Of a stretch of DNA of 64,000 bases, positions 33,133 through 44,378 are shown piece after piece. The position numbers and the translations under genes are program-made. This stretch comes from Lepas anatifera (taxonomy: Eukaryota; Arthropoda; Thecostraca; Lepadidae). The DNA lies in the NCBI GenBank assembly GCA_034440635.1, contig JAOTON010001596.1, forward strand, positions 1,389,501 to 1,453,500. The letters run 5' to 3'. How positions within the stretch are numbered: position 1 is the stretch's first letter; each line of letters starts with the position of its first letter. Under the pieces are notes generated by a model. It was not told the origin of the DNA, did no database searches, and saw only the letters and a list, made by a program, of their open reading frames with translations.

Positions 33133-33330
33133 ATGGAGGATCTGACGCTGGATAAGTTTGTGGGCGCGCAGTCCCATCCCATGTTTGAAAGCCTGTCGGT
33201 TGACACGTCATTTCTGGCTGAGTGCCCGCCATGGGACGGTATCTCAGGTTACGATAGGCTGGAGGCCTTCATACGAAACCTGCAGTTGGCGTTCATACGA
33301 ACAACGCAGCGGAGAGAGGGGCTAGGCTGA
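33133..33330 (+). CDS. Small ORF, possible exon, unidentified
   Basis: A 65-codon frame starting at an ATG in good context (ggcATGG) and ending TGA. The composition is protein-like (MEDLTLDKFV, PPWDGISGYDRLEAFIRNLQ) and its antisense frames are poor. It starts 4 bp after the MITE end at 33129, and the frame has a stop immediately upstream, so the MITE may have displaced the original 5' part. No domain recognised. No clear splice sites. Confidence 0.28.
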   Translation: MEDLTLDKFVGAQSHPMFESLSVDTSFLAECPPWDGISGYDRLEAFIRNLQLAFIRTTQRREGLG

Positions 33331-33377
33331 TAAATTACTATATCGGCTGCCTTACTAAGAATGAGGAGAGCCGACAG

Positions 33378-33756
33378 CAGTGGCGGATTTAGCCGGCAGG
33401 TTTGGGGACAAGCCAAAGTCGATGAGGAAAAAACGTCACGTGGTGATAGAATACCACAATTTAACTAAGCGGTAAGCTGTGGGGGTAAGCTGAAGAGTCG
33501 ATAAGCAGAATAAAAAACGTCGCCGGGTCAAAGCTGTAGCCACAAGATGCTTGTTTTGCTATCCAGGGCTCAATTTTTGCACTGAAGTTGAGTGGCTGTG
33601 TTTAAAGTTGGGAGTTCAAGCACCAAGACCTTGCTTGTAGACTAAGAATGAGTCCGGGCAAAAACGAGGTCGACAGCTTTGGGGAGGGGGTGCAAGCATA
33701 GTATTGCCCCTAGATTTTCTGTTTGGGGGTAATGTATTCCCCCCCATCCACCACTG
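33378..33756. mobile_element. hAT-type MITE, family 1, diverged inverted copy
   Basis: Termini CAGTGGCGGATTTAGCC and ...CCACCACTG. The flanks gccgacag (33370-33377) and gccaacag (33757-33764) are an 8-bp duplication with one mismatch. The interior shares the aaaaaacgtcac word with family 1 in the reverse sense. Confidence 0.75.
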
Positions 33757-33764
33757 GCCAACAG

Positions 33765-35598
33765 CACCTATTGCAAGTTGTAGAGCATTACCACAAGCCG
33801 TTTCCCGACACTAGGAACAGTTCTGGCGTACACCTTTGGTCAGGGACCCTCCAGAAGGATGTTTATATGTAGCAATGGACTTTTGTTCCATATTGAATAA
33901 CGTGTATGTGTCTTGAAACTGTGTCTTTCTAGTCTAAGGATCAATGATAATGTTTATAAAACAGTGTTTTGCCTGACCATACAAGGAAAAACGACCAATT
34001 ATTCCGATAAGGGTTGTGTACCTTATAACACGATATGGTTCTATGTAAAACGAAGAACGTGAAGTACCTAATTGTAGTGGAAATAAGTCGGAATGCCATG
34101 TAAACAATATATAAAAGATAATTCTTACAAAACATAGCCAAAAACAGAAGAAAATATAAGACACACTACGCTGTAGTCCCGCATTACGATGGAAATACCG
34201 AGATAGTTCGTGTTCAAGCGTTGCAGTCTCCATCGGGAGCTATGGGCAAAACTTCAAGCGATTTGCGCTGAGGTCAAATATGAATTCAAATGCCCGATTT
34301 CTTGCACAGTTTCGTTTCAGGTCACACTCCACGGGAAAAAGAAAGGTAAACACCAACTTTTAAGACTTTGTTAATTTTGGGACACCCCAACGTGACAGTA
34401 TTCTGACACTTAAAAGAGAACTCGTTTCTTTTTACGGCGTGATGGATGTGATTGCTACTATTTTCGCAAGCATCCCACAATCTGTCACGACTAGCATGCT
34501 TCAGACACATTAACACGGACCAAAATAGCGTGACAAACGCATAAATGTGCTGTTTGCATGTCCATAAACCATCGGGAAGCTGCCATCGCTGTAGTATCTA
34601 CGTACTGGCCGATCCTAACCTGCAGTATCCCAGCTCACGGGAATTCGGTAAATCTTCTGGTAGTGCTGGCCGACTCCATTTCCATCAGACAACTCCGCGT
34701 ACACCTGGCTCACGTATTTCACTCATTCAGTCGGAATTGTCTTGGGGAGGCAGTGAGGTCAGGGCGTGCCCGTCATGAGAGGACGGGGCGCGGATGGGCG
34801 GAACTCGGGCTGGCCCCTGCGTGGGCGATGATCTGCGATCATCATCCGACACCTTATACATCATCGCCTCATGGTGGAGTCTGTGTGTCATCACTTCAAT
34901 CATGGTAGTACTTCTACAGAAGGCTATTTGTGGCTGGTGTAGTATTGCCAAGTGCTGCCAAATTGCTGAAGTGGGCTTTGATAGAGATTAGAAGGAAATT
35001 AACGAAATGAGAGAGAAAGAAATTCATATAGTTTGGTGAGGGAAACTCAATTCCTACGGCTTCTAATGGAATGTGACCTATAGCTTTCTAGTGTATACAA
35101 TATAATAGAACAAATTTGATACGTCCACCTTATCTTATAATTAAACACTTCTCACCGGAGGGCTACGCTGTTGCTCACCGTTGTTCCTGCTCGTCATATT
35201 CCAGCTTGGCGTGCGATAAAACCAAACAAAGTCCGAAATAGTCTCCTATCATTTCAATCTAAATTTCTGTCGTATCTTTTAATTAAAAACATTGAAAGCA
35301 AGTTCTGGAAGTTCAGTCAAAGCTAAGGTAAATGTTGAATTTAATTGTTGGGATAAGTGTCATGCAATGCTCAGTTATAAAAGAAGTTCATCTTGAAGAC
35401 GCTGATAGGCATCCGAGAAGAACTAGCGAGCCCCAAGGGTGGACGAAGGTGGCAAGAGCCGTCTGGCACGAATAGCTCGTTAGAGTCCGAATTGGTCCAC
35501 ACTGAGACATAAGCCTAAACCTACTTTACCAGGTCAACGAATGTGCACTTGCGAGACTGAACGAACTAGTTTGAATGTCTGACGGAACACGACTCGAG
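33765..35598. other. No supported gene
   Basis: Frames at 34545-34991 on both strands overlap one another, and none has paired splice sites. The rest is AT-rich. No repeat termini seen. Confidence 0.3.
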
Positions 35599-35794
35599 TC
35601 AATTTAATAGCCTGTACCCGCGTGGACCCCGCTTCGCTTGCAGCTGCAACGCTGTCCCCTTGCACACCTTACAGCCCAGCTCTGTAGGGTAGAGCTCGGC
35701 GTCAGGACTTGCAGGTGCGGGATGCCTGCTCCTGAGCCCACGCAGGGCGGCACCGGTCGCCTCGCGCGCTGCACATTGCGCTTCACTACGCCGA
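35599..35794 (-). CDS. Possible terminal exon, unidentified
   Basis: Preceded on the minus strand by a long pyrimidine tract ending gttctgcag (ctgcag at 35795-35800). In the frame starting after one base it is open for 64 codons to TGA. The end of the product has a CxxC (ELYPTELGCKVCKGTALQ). A second frame is also open, so coding status is uncertain. No family recognised. It is upstream, on the same strand, of the Slp-like gene, but I could not link it. Confidence 0.27.
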
Positions 35795-36629
35795 CTGCAG
35801 AACGGGCGAAAGCAGACCAGCGCAATAGGAATTTGACTCCTTGTTAGGCTTTTAGGGGTGCCAGGTGATGAATCCTACTGAAAACAATAATTCCTCATTG
35901 CATTCGCACTATAATTCACCATTTTCGACACCTATATTTTTCACATGTTAGGTGGCGGATTCTGTCCCCACCGGCCAGTGACCGCCACCAGTAGCCAACG
36001 AACAGCCGACGCAGACCGTTCGACTCGCACGGGACTGGAGGCGCGGAGAGTGCGCCTTCAAAAGAAGTACTCTCATGAATCGCTAATTCTCCATTGAATG
36101 GGTGTTTTGAGACAGACGAAATATACCGCTGCACACTGGGGCAAATGGCCTCCAAAACCGGCCAAAACCTCCAATTTTGACATCTTCAAAATCGGACTTA
36201 GTCATTTGGCTCTGACAGAGAAATGTCCAAAACCTTGGAAAAGCATAATTGTATCCATTTGTCTCTTCTTTAGCCGCTTGCACAGATGCTGGAACACAGC
36301 GCATTAAACACGCTGCAGCTCGGCGTCAAGTTGACTCGAGATGAGGTATACTTTCTGATGCATTATCAACCATGGTCGCAGTCACAAAATCGTTATCTAT
36401 TTATATCAATGGAAAGCTGGGAACGCCCTGAAGACACTCAAAGTTGAAAAATACGAAATTTGACAATAAGAGCCTGATAGTACTTGTAACTATTAGGACA
36501 TGTAAAGCTTCCTACTTATTCTCAAATCCTAAACTTTGTTAGACCTGCGAAAAAAACGCACAGCGAGTTTCACTTAGAAATTTATATGTAGTGATGCCAT
36601 GTTGTGTTCTCTAACCACCCGTGAAAAAA

Positions 36630-36830
36630 TTAGCTCGGCATCAGTTGTCCCAGAGGAGATATGTCACTTTTTGTGCGGCAATGTAGTCCAAGTAGTGCGG
36701 TGAGGCCGGCGGCTACGGCGGCCGTCGGCTCATGTTGCGCGGCACTTGGAGTAAGGACGGCTGACAGGGCGCCGTGGTCGAGTCGGGACAGGGTAGGGCG
36801 GACATGCAAGACGCTGGGCAGAGAGTTAAT
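36630..36830 (-). CDS. Possible terminal exon, unidentified
   Basis: The minus-strand acceptor ggtttttgcacag (cag at 36831-36833) is followed by 66 open codons and TAA in phase 0. The product is Leu/Ala/Ser-rich (INSLPSVLHVRPTLSRLDHG...). The opposite strand has a longer open frame (36661-37161) that I consider less protein-like. No domain recognised. Confidence 0.25.
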   Translation of the reverse strand: MNSLPSVLHVRPTLSRLDHGALSAVLTPSAAQHEPTAAVAAGLTALLGLHCRTKSDISPLGQLMPS

Positions 36831-37150
36831 CTGTGCAAAAACCGATTTTAACACGCGCACTGAGGATGAGGGACGATCAGAGAAGAGTCACCCATTTGTT
36901 CATGGAGAGCTCAAAACTACGACCAGAAGGACGCTGTTAAAAAAACAAAATATATTTACAGGAATGTTTTCGTGCTACCATGAGTCTGGTCGTCGATCAG
37001 CCAAAGGCGGGAGGGGGGGCAACGGCACAGCTAATGAAGGAAACACAACCCGCCGTTCTTTCGGGAACGTTCGACAGTTCAGCGAGGTTACTGGGGTAAG
37101 CCTGGATCTGCTACAAAGGTTTTCGTTAATATTACCCGCACTATCATCAT

Positions 37151-37327
37151 CAGGGGCGTAGCCAGGATTTCACTCGGGGGGGCGGCACCCCAAAAAAGGG
37201 CCCCTGCGACAGCGCCAAAAGGGCCCTGATGGGTAAAAGGGCCATGCTTGTTACAGAATCGTGTCCTCAGGGGAACCCTTCGAGCCCTCAGGGGGCGGCT
37301 CTCCCTGCCCCCTTGGCTACGCCCCTG
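37151..37327. mobile_element. hAT-type MITE, family 3
   Basis: Termini CAGGGGCGTAGCCAGG and CTTGGCTACGCCCCTG, with a perfect 8-bp duplication atcatcat (37143-37150 and 37328-37335). The duplication lies in a short atc repeat, so it is less telling than usual. 177 bp. Confidence 0.78.
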
Positions 37328-37471
37328 ATCATCATCATCAACAATCGAAATTGAGAAGTATCCGGCCTATGCTCTAGAAACAGCGAGGCTGTTTGTAAAC
37401 GTGTACCCAGGGTACAGCATGCCGGCAACCATACATAATGTGCAAATGCACGGGGAAGATGTTACTGAGAG

Positions 37472-37708
37472 CAGGGGCGTCGCCACTGGGGGGGCCAGGG
37501 GGCTTGGCCCGCCCCCAATTTTTGGACAAAAATTTCCTGATCTCAGTCAAAATGAGATAAAACCGGACATTCTTATAACCAGCCGCTGCAGAAGGCAACG
37601 AGGAGCCCAAATTCGAACAGTATTTGGTCCTAACGTGGAAAGTTTTTGCCAGCGTCAGTTTGAAGTTTGGCTGCCCCCCCCACTTCTTTGCCGGTGGAGA
37701 CGCTTATG
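37472..37708. mobile_element. hAT-type MITE, family 2, copy 2
   Basis: Left terminus caggggcgtcgccactgg, right terminus ccggtggagacgcttatg, with a perfect duplication actgagag (37464-37471 and 37709-37716). The inverse of 17864-18104. Confidence 0.85.
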
Positions 37709-37716
37709 ACTGAGAG

Positions 37717-40233
37717 CCTGAAAGTTTCCATAGGAGCATACATGGAGGAGGCCCAGGAGGCAAGGAATAGAGATCACCTTGCATTCAGGCAATATCATAC
37801 CAGAAAGACATCCATAGTTGACAATCACTGATCAGTACCAGTACCTGCTTATCACCAATGACCTCGTGGTAACATGATCTCCGATGATATAAAAATCCAG
37901 AAGGCCCATGACAACGGAGGTTTCGAGCCTGAGTAACCCTATTTATAAGCTGAAAGATAGTGTCACTAATGATTAATAATTCTATGGTGCGTGAGTGGGT
38001 ACTTGGATGTGAGACTGCTTCAAGAACTTACCTCGACTTCAAGGAGAATTCTCGGGGCTAATGGATAGCAGACTGGATAAAGGGACGCGAGATATTAAAT
38101 GGGAGAGTTACACAAAGATGCAAAAGAGGTCGCATGATTTAATGAACATTCCCTGTGAGTTTAATTTATTGTCTGTTTCCGCATGTTTGTGCTCATTTTA
38201 TGAGAAGAGTGACGGTAATCATTCCCTGAAATCGCGCTTAACATTATTGTGTCAATAAATGCAGCTCTCGCACATGACCCGAGAAGTTTCGATATGGTTT
38301 GGTACTGGACTTAAAGATGTCGAATAGTGAAAGAGTAAATTTTTGCCATTATTTATCATGTGGTACTTAATAGTTGAACCAGAGTGAAGGCTAAGCAGGA
38401 CATCTGACCTCTGATGACCTTGAATGTGTTGGATCGGTTTTTGAAGTATTACTTTTGTTTTTTTCTTACATTTTAACCGTCACTGGACCCGCCTTATCTG
38501 ATTCTGTCTCATTGAGTGTTTGCAAAACTGGAAAGAACGAAATCGAATTCTGATATTTATAAACCTTGAAAAATAGTTTATCTGATATGACCTGGTGTAG
38601 ATACCCAATGTTTTGTGGCTGGGTAATGAAGTTCAGAGCAACAGCTTTCATTTGAGCACAAACAAGTATTCCTAATCAAAGTATTTTTTTTAGTTACGAG
38701 GTTTTGGCCTATTTTGAAGCCCAGTTGCCCCAGTGTGCGCTGGGAGTTTTCTGCATACTCAGGGTTCTTGATAATTCAGGTCTAAACTCACCAAGGTTCA
38801 ATATAGGTACCCTATATTTTGTGTACCTTTTAGCCTGATGGAGCAAACATAAGAAGTCCTCATTTCATATCATATTTCCCCAAAAATTTACCTTGAGCAG
38901 AAAATGAGTTAGCTCAGTGAAAGTATGCCTTCCGCCGCCCCGTGTTCTCCGGATTCGCCCCGATGACAGTTGGTCAGCTGAACGCGTGGTGGGGCCGGAT
39001 TCCGCTCTCGTCCCACGCTCCTCGGCCCGCGAGCAGGCAATGTCGGGACATGTGACTGATGATACCGGACGATTTTCGGCATTCTCTGCAGGATTGATGT
39101 GACTTCGGAAACCCATGATCAAGTTACCACATTACTTTTTCACGATTATATGCTTTTTGTTATTCTTACAACAATGATTCATCTTCGCATATAGTCAACA
39201 ATCAAGAAATCGTAATTTAGCAAACACCTCATGGTTTTTTTCTGGATTTGAAACAATCTTCCCCGGATCCCGTTGGACGTGATAATTTTAAACATGAAAT
39301 ACATCATAGAAAAAAGAGAGTCAATCCACACCCCTAAAAGATGGGCGGCTATTCGGAACAATGTGGCCATTTCAGACCGCTGAAAACTTAACATCCACCC
39401 CAGAAAGGGCGAAAGGTGAATGCTGGCACTAAATGGACGTATCCGGGAGAATTGCATGACGGCTGCATTCTGCAAAAGGACACTTTCTGAACATTATGTG
39501 AGAAAAATTTCAATATAATCCTTGAGAACATTATTTATATTCTTAGGTTTTATCAAAACTGCCTTAGCATATATGTAGGAGCAGTGGCAGAACGAGGACT
39601 TCATTTAAGCGGGGGACTTCGAGCCTCCTCCTCCATTGCCTCGAAGTAGCCTCCGGCTATGCAGCTACATCAGCATTCTGATATTTCGGGGATGGGGTGG
39701 TTTGAGCCCCCTAGCCCCCTCGTACCCGCCACAGCATATGAGTGTTAAGACAGCACTTCAATCTCCTTAACTGTATTGACAAGCCTTCCAGCAGATTCCA
39801 CTCAGAGAAGGGCTAAACGATCCTAAGCGATACTAATATCACGACCTGGAAATATATTCCCCTCAAGTTCCACGTAACTGCAAAACTCAAGTTAAGTCAA
39901 CTTAGAACGTGACAAAGGCCATCGTCATGGTCGGAGTTTTAAGGCGTCTCCGCAGCAAATTTCCGTTAGTGTCCACTTGTGACAGACACCGAAGGCTCTG
40001 GCGTTTTTAGGTATATTTCTTATTAGTTCTTGCGACAATCAGGTATATTTCTTATTAGTGCTTGTGACAATTTTGGTGATTACTTGTGGGGTATTTTCTC
40101 TATCATCCAGTGAGAGCAGAGAGATCAACTAAAAGTTGTCAACAATTGGTATACCCTTAAATTTGAAATCATTTGCCAGTGTACTTACAATTTTCCTTTC
40201 TCTGTTGTTGTCTAAGCGAGAGTATCCTTGTCT
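37717..40233. other. No firmly supported gene
   Basis: A consensus minus-strand donor (GTCGAG followed by gtaagttc) sits at about 38032-38027, and a GC-rich frame with an acceptor-like tcaatcctgcag lies near 39090-38920 on the minus strand. Either could mark an exon, but I could not pair sites or recognise a product. A short duplicated 'aggtatatttcttattagt' occurs at 40010-40060. Confidence 0.28.
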
Positions 40234-41039
40234 TTAACCCTCGCCCCACCGGGGGCCATCGATACCCCCTAAGGTTTTTCCGGGATAGCAGAACAACGAC
40301 GAGGCGCAGCACCGCGGTTCAGGGCTCTACCTCTCACTGCATCATTTTACCATCATCCCTGAAATTTTTTACCCTGAGTCACCCAAGGTCAGGTCACCAG
40401 ACGAGGTCAACCAAGTTCACCTCACTTCTATTTTAGAGCTCTGTAAGAGCTACATTTCAAAGTCGATCGATTTGAAACTTCCTACACTTCATGACCCCTC
40501 CAGGGTCTACAAGGTGTATATCCGGGATTTTTCGATTTCGTGCCCTGAGGTCAGGTCACGAGGCGACCTCGCCCATTGGAAAAGCATGGGGAAAAGCTGT
40601 TTCATGATATAAAAGCCACAAAAATGATTGAAAATACTCCGACTGCTCAGAACAACGTTTTTGGACACCCTTTCACGGATCCCAGGGGTCATATTTGCCC
40701 TTTGACTTTTCCAAGGTCATCCAAGGTCACCAGAGGTCAAAAACAGTATTTTGACAATAACTTTTGCCCTAATTAAGCTAGAGTGGTGAAACAAACACCA
40801 TCGTGTTTGTCTTGTCTATTTATTTATTTATTAGTGCTATATGAGCAACAGGGTCATACCCCAATAAGAGCTCAAGTCAGGAATCATAAAACATGGTCAC
40901 GGTAAACAGGTCACATACAACTACAGGTAAAAATGAGGAGCCAACAAACTACAAACAACGATCACATTGCGAGCTGACTAAAATATGCACTTAAAACAGT
41001 AAACATAAGAATATAAAAGAGTTAAAAAGTTCATTTTGT

Positions 41040-41615
41040 TCAACTCGCAGGCAGCGACTTAATATATAAACGAACCTGTGCTCTAAACTGACCAAATGAA
41101 AATCTAAAAGGGTTGGAAAGTGGACATGCCGTCAGATACGAGTTAAAATTAGTGGTCGAGCGACAAAACAATCCACGCCTCACAGTTTCTACCCTTCCAA
41201 ATGGAACATGCAGCATACTACCGAACATTGCCCTTGTGTTCCTTCCTGGGACATGAAAAGGGAAATTACCGAGCAGAAAGGCGGAGTCTATTTTTCCGGA
41301 GATAATTTTGTGTGCGAAAAGAATATCATATTGTAGTCGTCGATTAGCCAGAGTGTTTATTTTGAACGTAGCCAAAAGATCATGGTACACAAATGATGGT
41401 GAGCTTTTTGTTGAGCTTGACGCGAGCCAAATCAAGAATTTATGCTGAATTTTGTCCAGTCTATCAAGATGAGTCTTGGCAGCCCCACCCCAAATTACGC
41501 AGCCAAACTCCATAATAGATCGAATGTTGCCAAAATAGGCCGCCATGATTGGTTCGGGTTTCAACTTCCGTCTCGCTCTCCCCTCTGAAGGGCCAACCTG
41601 AAGAGACCGAATCAT
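41040..41615 (-). pseudogene. LINE C-terminal region
   Basis: A 191-codon frame continuing the LINE ORF after a frame change near 41640. It has the usual post-RT block, with FGNIRSIMEFGCVIWGGAA and a LDRLDKIQHKFLIWL helix, then an alpha-helical C-terminus. It ends with TGA-type termination about 220 bp before the 3' tail. Confidence 0.8.
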
Positions 41616-41662
41616 CAGACCTAGTGCCCTGTTCGCCTTACTAACAATGTGATTCAGGTGTT

Positions 41663-43156
41663 CTACAAACGTGTTCTCAATTTAGAATCCAACCACACTC
41701 CAAGGTCCCGGATTGCACAGACTTTCTCTAGAGTAGAGTTTTGGATTTTGTATGTGGTTTGAATAGGCTTTCGTTTCAATGACACAGTGAACGATTTACA
41801 TTTGGCTGGATTGAGTTGAAGCTTCCAAAGTGCAGACCATGCAGCTAAAGATGTTAGATCGTCCTGAAGGAGCTCAATGTCGTGTTGCGAAGTAATTTTG
41901 TTGTATAATTTTACATCGTCAGCAAATAAGAGACAATTAGTCTTAATTTTGTCTGGAAGATCGTTTATGTACAGGGCGAAGAGGAGAGGCGAGATAATTC
42001 CACCTTCCGGAGTTCCAGAGCGTACATGGACCCAATCAGAACATTTTCTGTTCACAATAACGCGTTGCTTACGATTTCCTAAAGATGATGAAAGCCATTC
42101 CAGGGCCGCACCTGAGATTTGGTAAGAGTTTTTCAATTTGTGAATAAGAAGTTTGTGATTGACGCTCTGGAACGCCGCTGAATAGTCCGTATAGATAACG
42201 TCAGTCTGATGGCCTAATGATATAGACTCCCACGCCGTTTTTAAAAGGCAAGCTAAATTTGAGTCACATGATCGGCGTGGGACAAAACCATGTTGTTTTG
42301 GAGTCAGGACTGGCTGCACGTGAGAAAGAAGTACGTCACATACGCACCGTTCGAGAAGTTTGCCAAACAGCGAGGTGAGTGAGACGGAACGATAATTTGA
42401 AAGTAATTTTCTAGACCCCTTTTTGTGAATGGGCACGATGTTAGCCTCCGCCCATCTGCTCGGAAAGACACTTTGAGACACTGACATCCTAAAAAGTACA
42501 GTCAACGGGGCCGACAGCTGGTCACTGCATTCCTTTATAATTCGTGCACTAATGTTATCAGGCCCACAGGCCTTATGCACTTGGAGAGTATTCAAGGAGT
42601 TGCGAACACATGGTTCAGTAATCACAAAGTGATTGAGTGAGCTCAGGTCGTAAATGGGTGCTTCAGGATAATCCTGTACGGTGGGATCAGTAAACCTACT
42701 TGCGAATGTCATATTTAGCAGATTCGCCCGCTCGACATCACTATTCAACACTCTGTCGCCATCTAAAAGTACAGAGAGCTGGCTTTTCGTGCCCTTGGTA
42801 CATTTTAAAAAAGACCAAAAACGTTTAGGATTCGACTTGAAGTCCCCAATCATACCTTTGATATAGCTAAAATACTTTCTGCACGAAACATCTTTAAGAT
42901 ATCTACGTTTCTCCCGGAAATCCCTCTCTGCGTCTGGTGTTCTGTTATGCTTCTTGCCTTTAAAAGCGGCCTCCTTTTCACGCAAAGCCTGCCGGACATC
43001 AGCGTCAAACCACGGAGGAAATTTGCGACGCAGCACCACTGTCGGAACATGATCACGTATGGCAGCGTCCAGTATATCGTAAAACATGTTCACAGCGTCA
43101 TCTATATGTAAGTTTTCCATCATATTCCATGGCACTAATGCCAAAGATCTTCTCAA
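41663..43156 (-). pseudogene. LINE reverse transcriptase
   Basis: A 497-codon frame with non-LTR reverse-transcriptase blocks. In order: HKACGPDNISARIIKE, WAEANIVPIHKKGSRKLLSN (fingers), HGFVPRRSC, VIYTDYSAAFQSVNH (first catalytic Asp), GTPEGGIISPLLFALYIND, then CLLFADDVKLYNK (catalytic Asp pair present) and the thumb KLQLNPAKCKSFTVS. The catalytic residues look intact. The frame is cut off at both ends by frame changes, so the protein as a whole is broken. The layout fits the CR1/Jockey branch. I cannot place the clade further without a search. Confidence 0.9.
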
Positions 43157-43316
43157 CCCGTCGAAGTCTGCCCCTCTTATAATTTAGGGCTGTTACACGA
43201 TTTATGACGGGGTTTCTGCGGGGCTGAACAAAGAGTCTACATGAAATTTCATCGTGGTCAGAAGAAAAAAACTCCGGCTCTTACGACGGCCTCGATACGG
43301 AAACAATTAGAAAAAA

Positions 43317-43900
43317 CTAGATCCAAAAATTATCAACTCTAGTGGGTTCCAATACATGTTGTTTCAGACCTGCAGCATCCATTCCATCGACCAAGCAGGT
43401 GGCTCGCTGCGACATCCGCGCGAAGATGGGTCGCGTCTGATGCGAGTCTCCATCTAAACACCACTTCACTTCCGGAACGTTAAAATCACCAACAACAAAC
43501 AATGGCCTGCCCGGATATTTTGTACTCAAACACTGAATCATTTGAACCGTGCGGGTCAACACAGCCGAGTCACCAGGTGGACAGTACACAGCGCATACAA
43601 GGGATGTAGGCATTGTTTTGAGTTCCAGTACCAATGTCTCTGTGCCGGCCACCTCCAGGTCTTCACGCCGTTCAGGGCACAGGTTCGATCTGGCAGCACA
43701 GCCACGCCTCCCGCGAAGGTCGGTCTGTCACGGCAGTGCCAGACATGCTCTGGGAGTGCCGTTTGAATCTCAGCAGTGTCGACGCTGTCGTTCAACCACG
43801 TCTCTGTCCAGATGATGATATCGTGTTTTTGTAACTCGGGAGAGTATGCATGGAGATCGCCCAGCTTGTTTTTTATACTACGGAAATTTTGAGCCAGTAG
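43317..43900 (-). pseudogene. LINE apurinic-type endonuclease domain (two frames)
   Basis: The N-terminal part reads NFRSIKNKLGDL, then IIIWTETWL (the catalytic Glu motif) and a DRPTFAGGVAV stretch, down to about 43660. A frame change follows. The second frame carries VCAVYCPPGDSAV, FVVGDFNVPEVKW (the Asp-Asn motif) and LKQHVLEPTRVDNFW, then a stop at 43317. The stretch between 43316 and 43157 continues in shifting frames with stops, including an SSDHDE motif near 43260. Clearly an APE-type endonuclease in decay. Confidence 0.85.
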
Positions 43901-43962
43901 ACTAATGCCGCTGGCTTCTGCACCTTGCTGTTCTCTGGGACGGGCTGGTGAACCATGGTGAT

Positions 43963-44248
43963 GAGCGACAGGCCCGGGATTTATTTATACGTCACCAGAT
44001 AAAACGAGTCTCGTGATGTTAAACGTGGAGACGCCTTTGGTGTCGTTTCCGATTCTTGTGTGCATGAATCTGGGTGCTCGCCCGAAGCCATCCCGAGTTC
44101 GTAGTCTGGCTGGTGTATGAAATTTTCGAGGAGCTTGGATGACATCCTCATGCATCGTCAATAATAACACCAGAACACCGGCTATGAACATGAATCGCCA
44201 GCTGTTCCTCTGCAGCCTGATCTCAGTCCGAGGCCTTGATATCCCCAT
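43963..44248 (-). pseudogene. LINE N-terminal region ending in a 2A-like motif with a stop
   Basis: A frame from ATG at 44248 with a hydrophobic segment (FMFIAGVLVLLLTM, residues about 19-32) that could be a signal or anchor. It runs to LVLSGDV, then TAA (43987-43985), then INPGP. A 2A-like ribosome-skipping sequence ends DV/I-E-x-N-P-G-P. Here every position is present except the Glu, which is replaced by the stop. 2A-like sequences at the N-terminus are described in CR1-type LINEs of sea urchin and amphioxus. The endonuclease follows in the same frame after NPGP. Confidence 0.75.
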
Positions 44249-44280
44249 TTGTTGCGATTATTCTTCGGGTCTCGAGTGTC

Positions 44281-44378
44281 CGGTATGGCTCAGGACGTAA
44301 AAGTCACTGCTTGAGATTTGAACCCGGCCCGTCCTGACACTAAATGTGCCTCTAACCACTCGGCTACCACCACTGGCG
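44281..44378 (-). repeat. tRNA-like sequence in the LINE 5' region
   Basis: On the minus strand: ggtagccgagtggttagagg (box A TAGCCGAGTGG) and, about 35 bp on, gggttcaaatctc (a good box B). This is like a tRNA-Leu/Ser gene without a full cloverleaf. It may be a SINE insertion or an internal RNA polymerase III promoter. Confidence 0.6.

Noticed and set aside
36661..37161. 166-codon plus-strand frame
   Set aside because: It runs into the MITE at 37151 and its composition is not protein-like; the minus-strand exon candidate is better.
39179..39475. Minus-strand frame slightly like a LINE C-terminus
   Set aside because: Only a short run (QKKTMRCLL) resembles the family; no other block supports it.
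41877..42125. Plus-strand frames inside the LINE
   Set aside because: They lie opposite the well-supported reverse transcriptase.
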